This document shows, one piece after another, positions 14,878 through 15,969 of a stretch of 15,969 nt of DNA. Every line of letters begins with the position of its first letter. Within the stretch, counting starts at the first letter, position 1. The stretch comes from an uncultured Bacteroidota bacterium (lineage in GTDB: Bacteria; Bacteroidota; Bacteroidia; Bacteroidales; P3). The stretch is from assembly GCA_902766265.1 (NCBI GenBank), contig CACXCY010000109.1, positions 1-15,969 on the forward strand, given 5' to 3'. A program made the position numbers and the translations under genes. The notes below the pieces were generated by a model, which searched no databases, was not told the DNA's origin, and saw only the letters and a program-made list of their open reading frames with translations.

Positions 14878-14996
14878 TTCTTAAGTTAGACAATTGACAG
14901 AACTGGTTCTAATCTCTCAACCAATCCGGCAATAAAACTCCACAGTGTGGAAAATATTGTACAAAAAATAAATTTTAACATTCGCCGTCATATTGT

Positions 14997-15081
14997 CCTT
15001 CGACACTGGCTACCCCTTGCGAAACACGAGAGAAAATGCTGCCGCCCGGGTGCCGAAAGTCAAGGTTGCAGTAGGTCAACC
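14997..15081 (-). ncRNA. Possible structured RNA element
   Basis: Segments 14997-15006 and 15050-15059 are complementary over 10 positions. On the plus strand two pairs would be A-C mismatches, but read from the minus strand both become G-U, giving an unbroken helix; this points to an RNA made from the minus strand. A second stem GGTTG/CAACC (15064-15068, 15077-15081) lies beside it. GC content is higher than in the AT-rich flanks. No known RNA family is recognised; it might be part of the small gene's leader. Confidence 0.3.
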
Positions 15082-15196
15082 GGAAATCGTTATTAAAAAC
15101 AAGCAAGGTAAACTAAACTCAGTGATATAAATCTAATGGAGTCAACCAATTTCGGGAAATGACAATGAGGAGGAGTTGCTCCTAGTAAAAAAAGTT

Positions 15197-15290
15197 AAAA
15201 ATGAACATAGGTTCATCGGCTTACGAACATATGTTCATTGCCCCACGAACATATGTTCATTGGCACATGAACCTATGTTCATTTTTTTTC
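15197..15290. repeat. Four-copy 12-bp dyad array with exact 22-bp period
   Basis: GAACATAGGTTC (15203-15214), GAACATATGTTC (15225-15236), GAACATATGTTC (15247-15258) and GAACCTATGTTC (15269-15280), each step exactly 22 bp. The two middle copies are perfect palindromes; the outer two are reverse complements of each other and sit in a perfect 20-bp inverted repeat (15197-15216 with 15267-15286), followed by a T8 run. The 10-bp spacers are related (ATCGGCTTAC, ATTGCCCCAC, ATTGGCACAT). Reads as an operator array or a large hairpin, perhaps both. Confidence 0.9.
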
Positions 15291-15308
15291 CTTGTCACTG
15301 TGGAAATA

Positions 15309-15345
15309 AAAAAGGAGCGAACCTGATGAGGGCTCGATCCTTTTT
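15309..15345 (-). terminator. Terminator of the aminotransferase gene
   Basis: AAAAAGGA (15309-15316) pairs with TCCTTTTT (15338-15345), with inner CGA/TCG and CC/GG pairs around loop TGATGA. On the minus strand it runs into CCTTTTTTATTT, about 20 bases after the stop codon. Confidence 0.8.
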
Positions 15346-15365
15346 GTGGAAATAAATGTTTTCGT

Positions 15366-15968
15366 TTATTTTAGCTGCAACAGGGCTTCCTTGATGCGGC
15401 GGATGGCTTCGACCAGGAGCTCTTCGCTGGTGGCGTAGGAGAGCCGGATGCAGTCGTCATCGCCGAAGGCACTACCCATCACGGTGGCTACATTGGCTTC
15501 GTTCAGCAGGTAGAAGGCCATATCGGTGGAGTTCTCTATCTTGGTGCCGTTGAAGCTCTTGCCGTAGTACTGGCTTACGTCGGGGAAGAAATAGAACGCT
15601 CCCTGCGGCATGCGCACCTTCAGCCCAGGAATGTCGCACAATAGTTGGTATACCATATCGCGACGTTTCTTGAAGATGTTGCGCATGTTGATGATGTCTT
15701 CGCTGGTGGTGGGGTCCATCTGCATGGCCCGCACGGTTGCTTTCTGGGCGATGGAGCAGGTGGCGCTGGTCACTTGGCCCTGCAGCTTGTTGCAGGCCTT
15801 GGCGATGATGGTGGGGGCTGCGATGAAGCCGATACGCCAGCCCGTCATGGCGAAGCCCTTGGCCACGCCGTTGACGGTTATCACGCGGTCTTTGATGGTG
15901 GCAAACTGTCCGATGCTCTCGTGCTTGCCCACAAAGTTGATGTGCTCGTAGATTTCGTCGGCGATGAC
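15366..15968 (-). CDS. Class I/II PLP-dependent aminotransferase (aspartate type), N-terminus outside window
   Basis: 200 C-terminal residues, about half of a 390-400-aa enzyme; the frame stays open to the window edge (VIADEIYEHINFVGK). It is a fold-type I aminotransferase, probably aspartate aminotransferase of the AspB group: DEIYEHI holds the Asp and Tyr that contact the PLP ring nitrogen and oxygen, VNGVAKGFAMTGWRIGFIAA holds the PLP Schiff-base lysine (GVAK) and the phosphate-binding Arg (GWR), MPQGAFYFFPDVS is the small-domain substrate loop, and FGDDDCIRLSYATSEELL holds the Arg that binds the substrate carboxylate. The usual S-x-S-K at the lysine reads N-G-V-A-K. The track start at 15932 is a GTG (Val) inside the gene. 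Transcribed toward the dyad array and ended by the terminator at 15309-15345. Confidence 0.93.
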   Translation of the reverse strand, partial: VIADEIYEHINFVGKHESIGQFATIKDRVITVNGVAKGFAMTGWRIGFIAAPTIIAKACNKLQGQVTSATCSIAQKATVRAMQMDPTTSEDIINMRNIFKKRRDMVYQLLCDIPGLKVRMPQGAFYFFPDVSQYYGKSFNGTKIENSTDMAFYLLNEANVATVMGSAFGDDDCIRLSYATSEELLVEAIRRIKEALLQLK

Positions 15969-15969
15969 G

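Larger units (their letters stand above)
14878..15365. other. Non-coding region with RNA-like element and dyad array
   Basis: 488 bases without a convincing gene. From left to right: the odd-centred inverted repeat TCCACA-G-TGTGGA (14939-14951); a structured element (14997-15081); a hairpin AGGAG-TTG-CTCCT near 15171-15183; the four-dyad array (15197-15290); and the aminotransferase terminator (15309-15345). No TAnnTTTG box was found on either strand. Confidence 0.6.

Noticed and set aside
14975..15112. Small gene on the minus strand (45 codons)
   Set aside because: It has no ATG and other frames of the segment are also open, so openness is weak evidence; it is kept only as an alternative in the RNA-element finding.
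15197..15290. CRISPR array
   Set aside because: Repeats are only 12 bp, palindromic and joined by 10-bp spacers that resemble each other; no cas gene is near.

Overview
The window looks like a chromosomal segment from a member of the Bacteroidota, probably order Bacteroidales, with moderate to high GC content. The evidence is the promoter style (several upstream regions carry the Bacteroidota -7 box TAnnTTTG and lack strong Shine-Dalgarno sites), the gene families (a Bacteroidota-type LptD, a MerR regulator with a minimal body, lipoproteins with Gly/Asn-rich tethers) and the near absence of GGAGG-type ribosome binding sites. No tRNA, rRNA, CRISPR array, transposase or phage gene was seen. Most of the segment is core envelope and housekeeping content.

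Layout. 1-660: the 3' part of an outer-membrane beta-barrel gene, then a terminator. 805-3914 (minus): lptD followed by a small merR gene. 4001-7667 (plus): a tight run of peptidoglycan amidase, ABC ATPase, pyrF and a four-helix membrane protein, ending in an 11-bp tandem repeat and a very regular terminator hairpin. The lptD and amidase transcription units diverge from two abutting, face-to-face promoters. 7827-8591 (minus): a two-repeat surface lipoprotein with a well-formed promoter and a long structured leader. 9160-11585 (plus): a carboxyltransferase-like protein and rnfA. 11829-12023 (plus): a tiny, purely acidic lipoprotein. 12216-13214 (minus): trpS. 13552-14628 (plus): mannose-1-phosphate guanylyltransferase. 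14689-14877 (minus): a 62-aa protein of unknown role. 14878-15365: a non-coding stretch holding an RNA-like element and a four-copy, 22-bp-periodic array of dyads. 15366-15968 (minus): the C-terminal part of an aminotransferase.

How the genes work together: lptD, the amidase, the GDP-mannose-forming enzyme and the surface lipoproteins all serve the envelope; pyrF, trpS and the aminotransferase are metabolic housekeeping. The two least explained parts are (a) the 592-aa OadA/pyruvate-carboxylase-B homologue, which has lost the biotin-accepting lysine and apparently also the catalytic threonine, and is followed by an rnfA gene separated from any other rnf gene in view; and (b) the 14.88-15.37 kb intergenic region, where four 12-bp dyads (GAACATATGTTC type) repeat at exactly 22-bp steps inside a perfect 20-bp inverted repeat, next to a helix whose G-U pairs suggest an RNA read from the minus strand.
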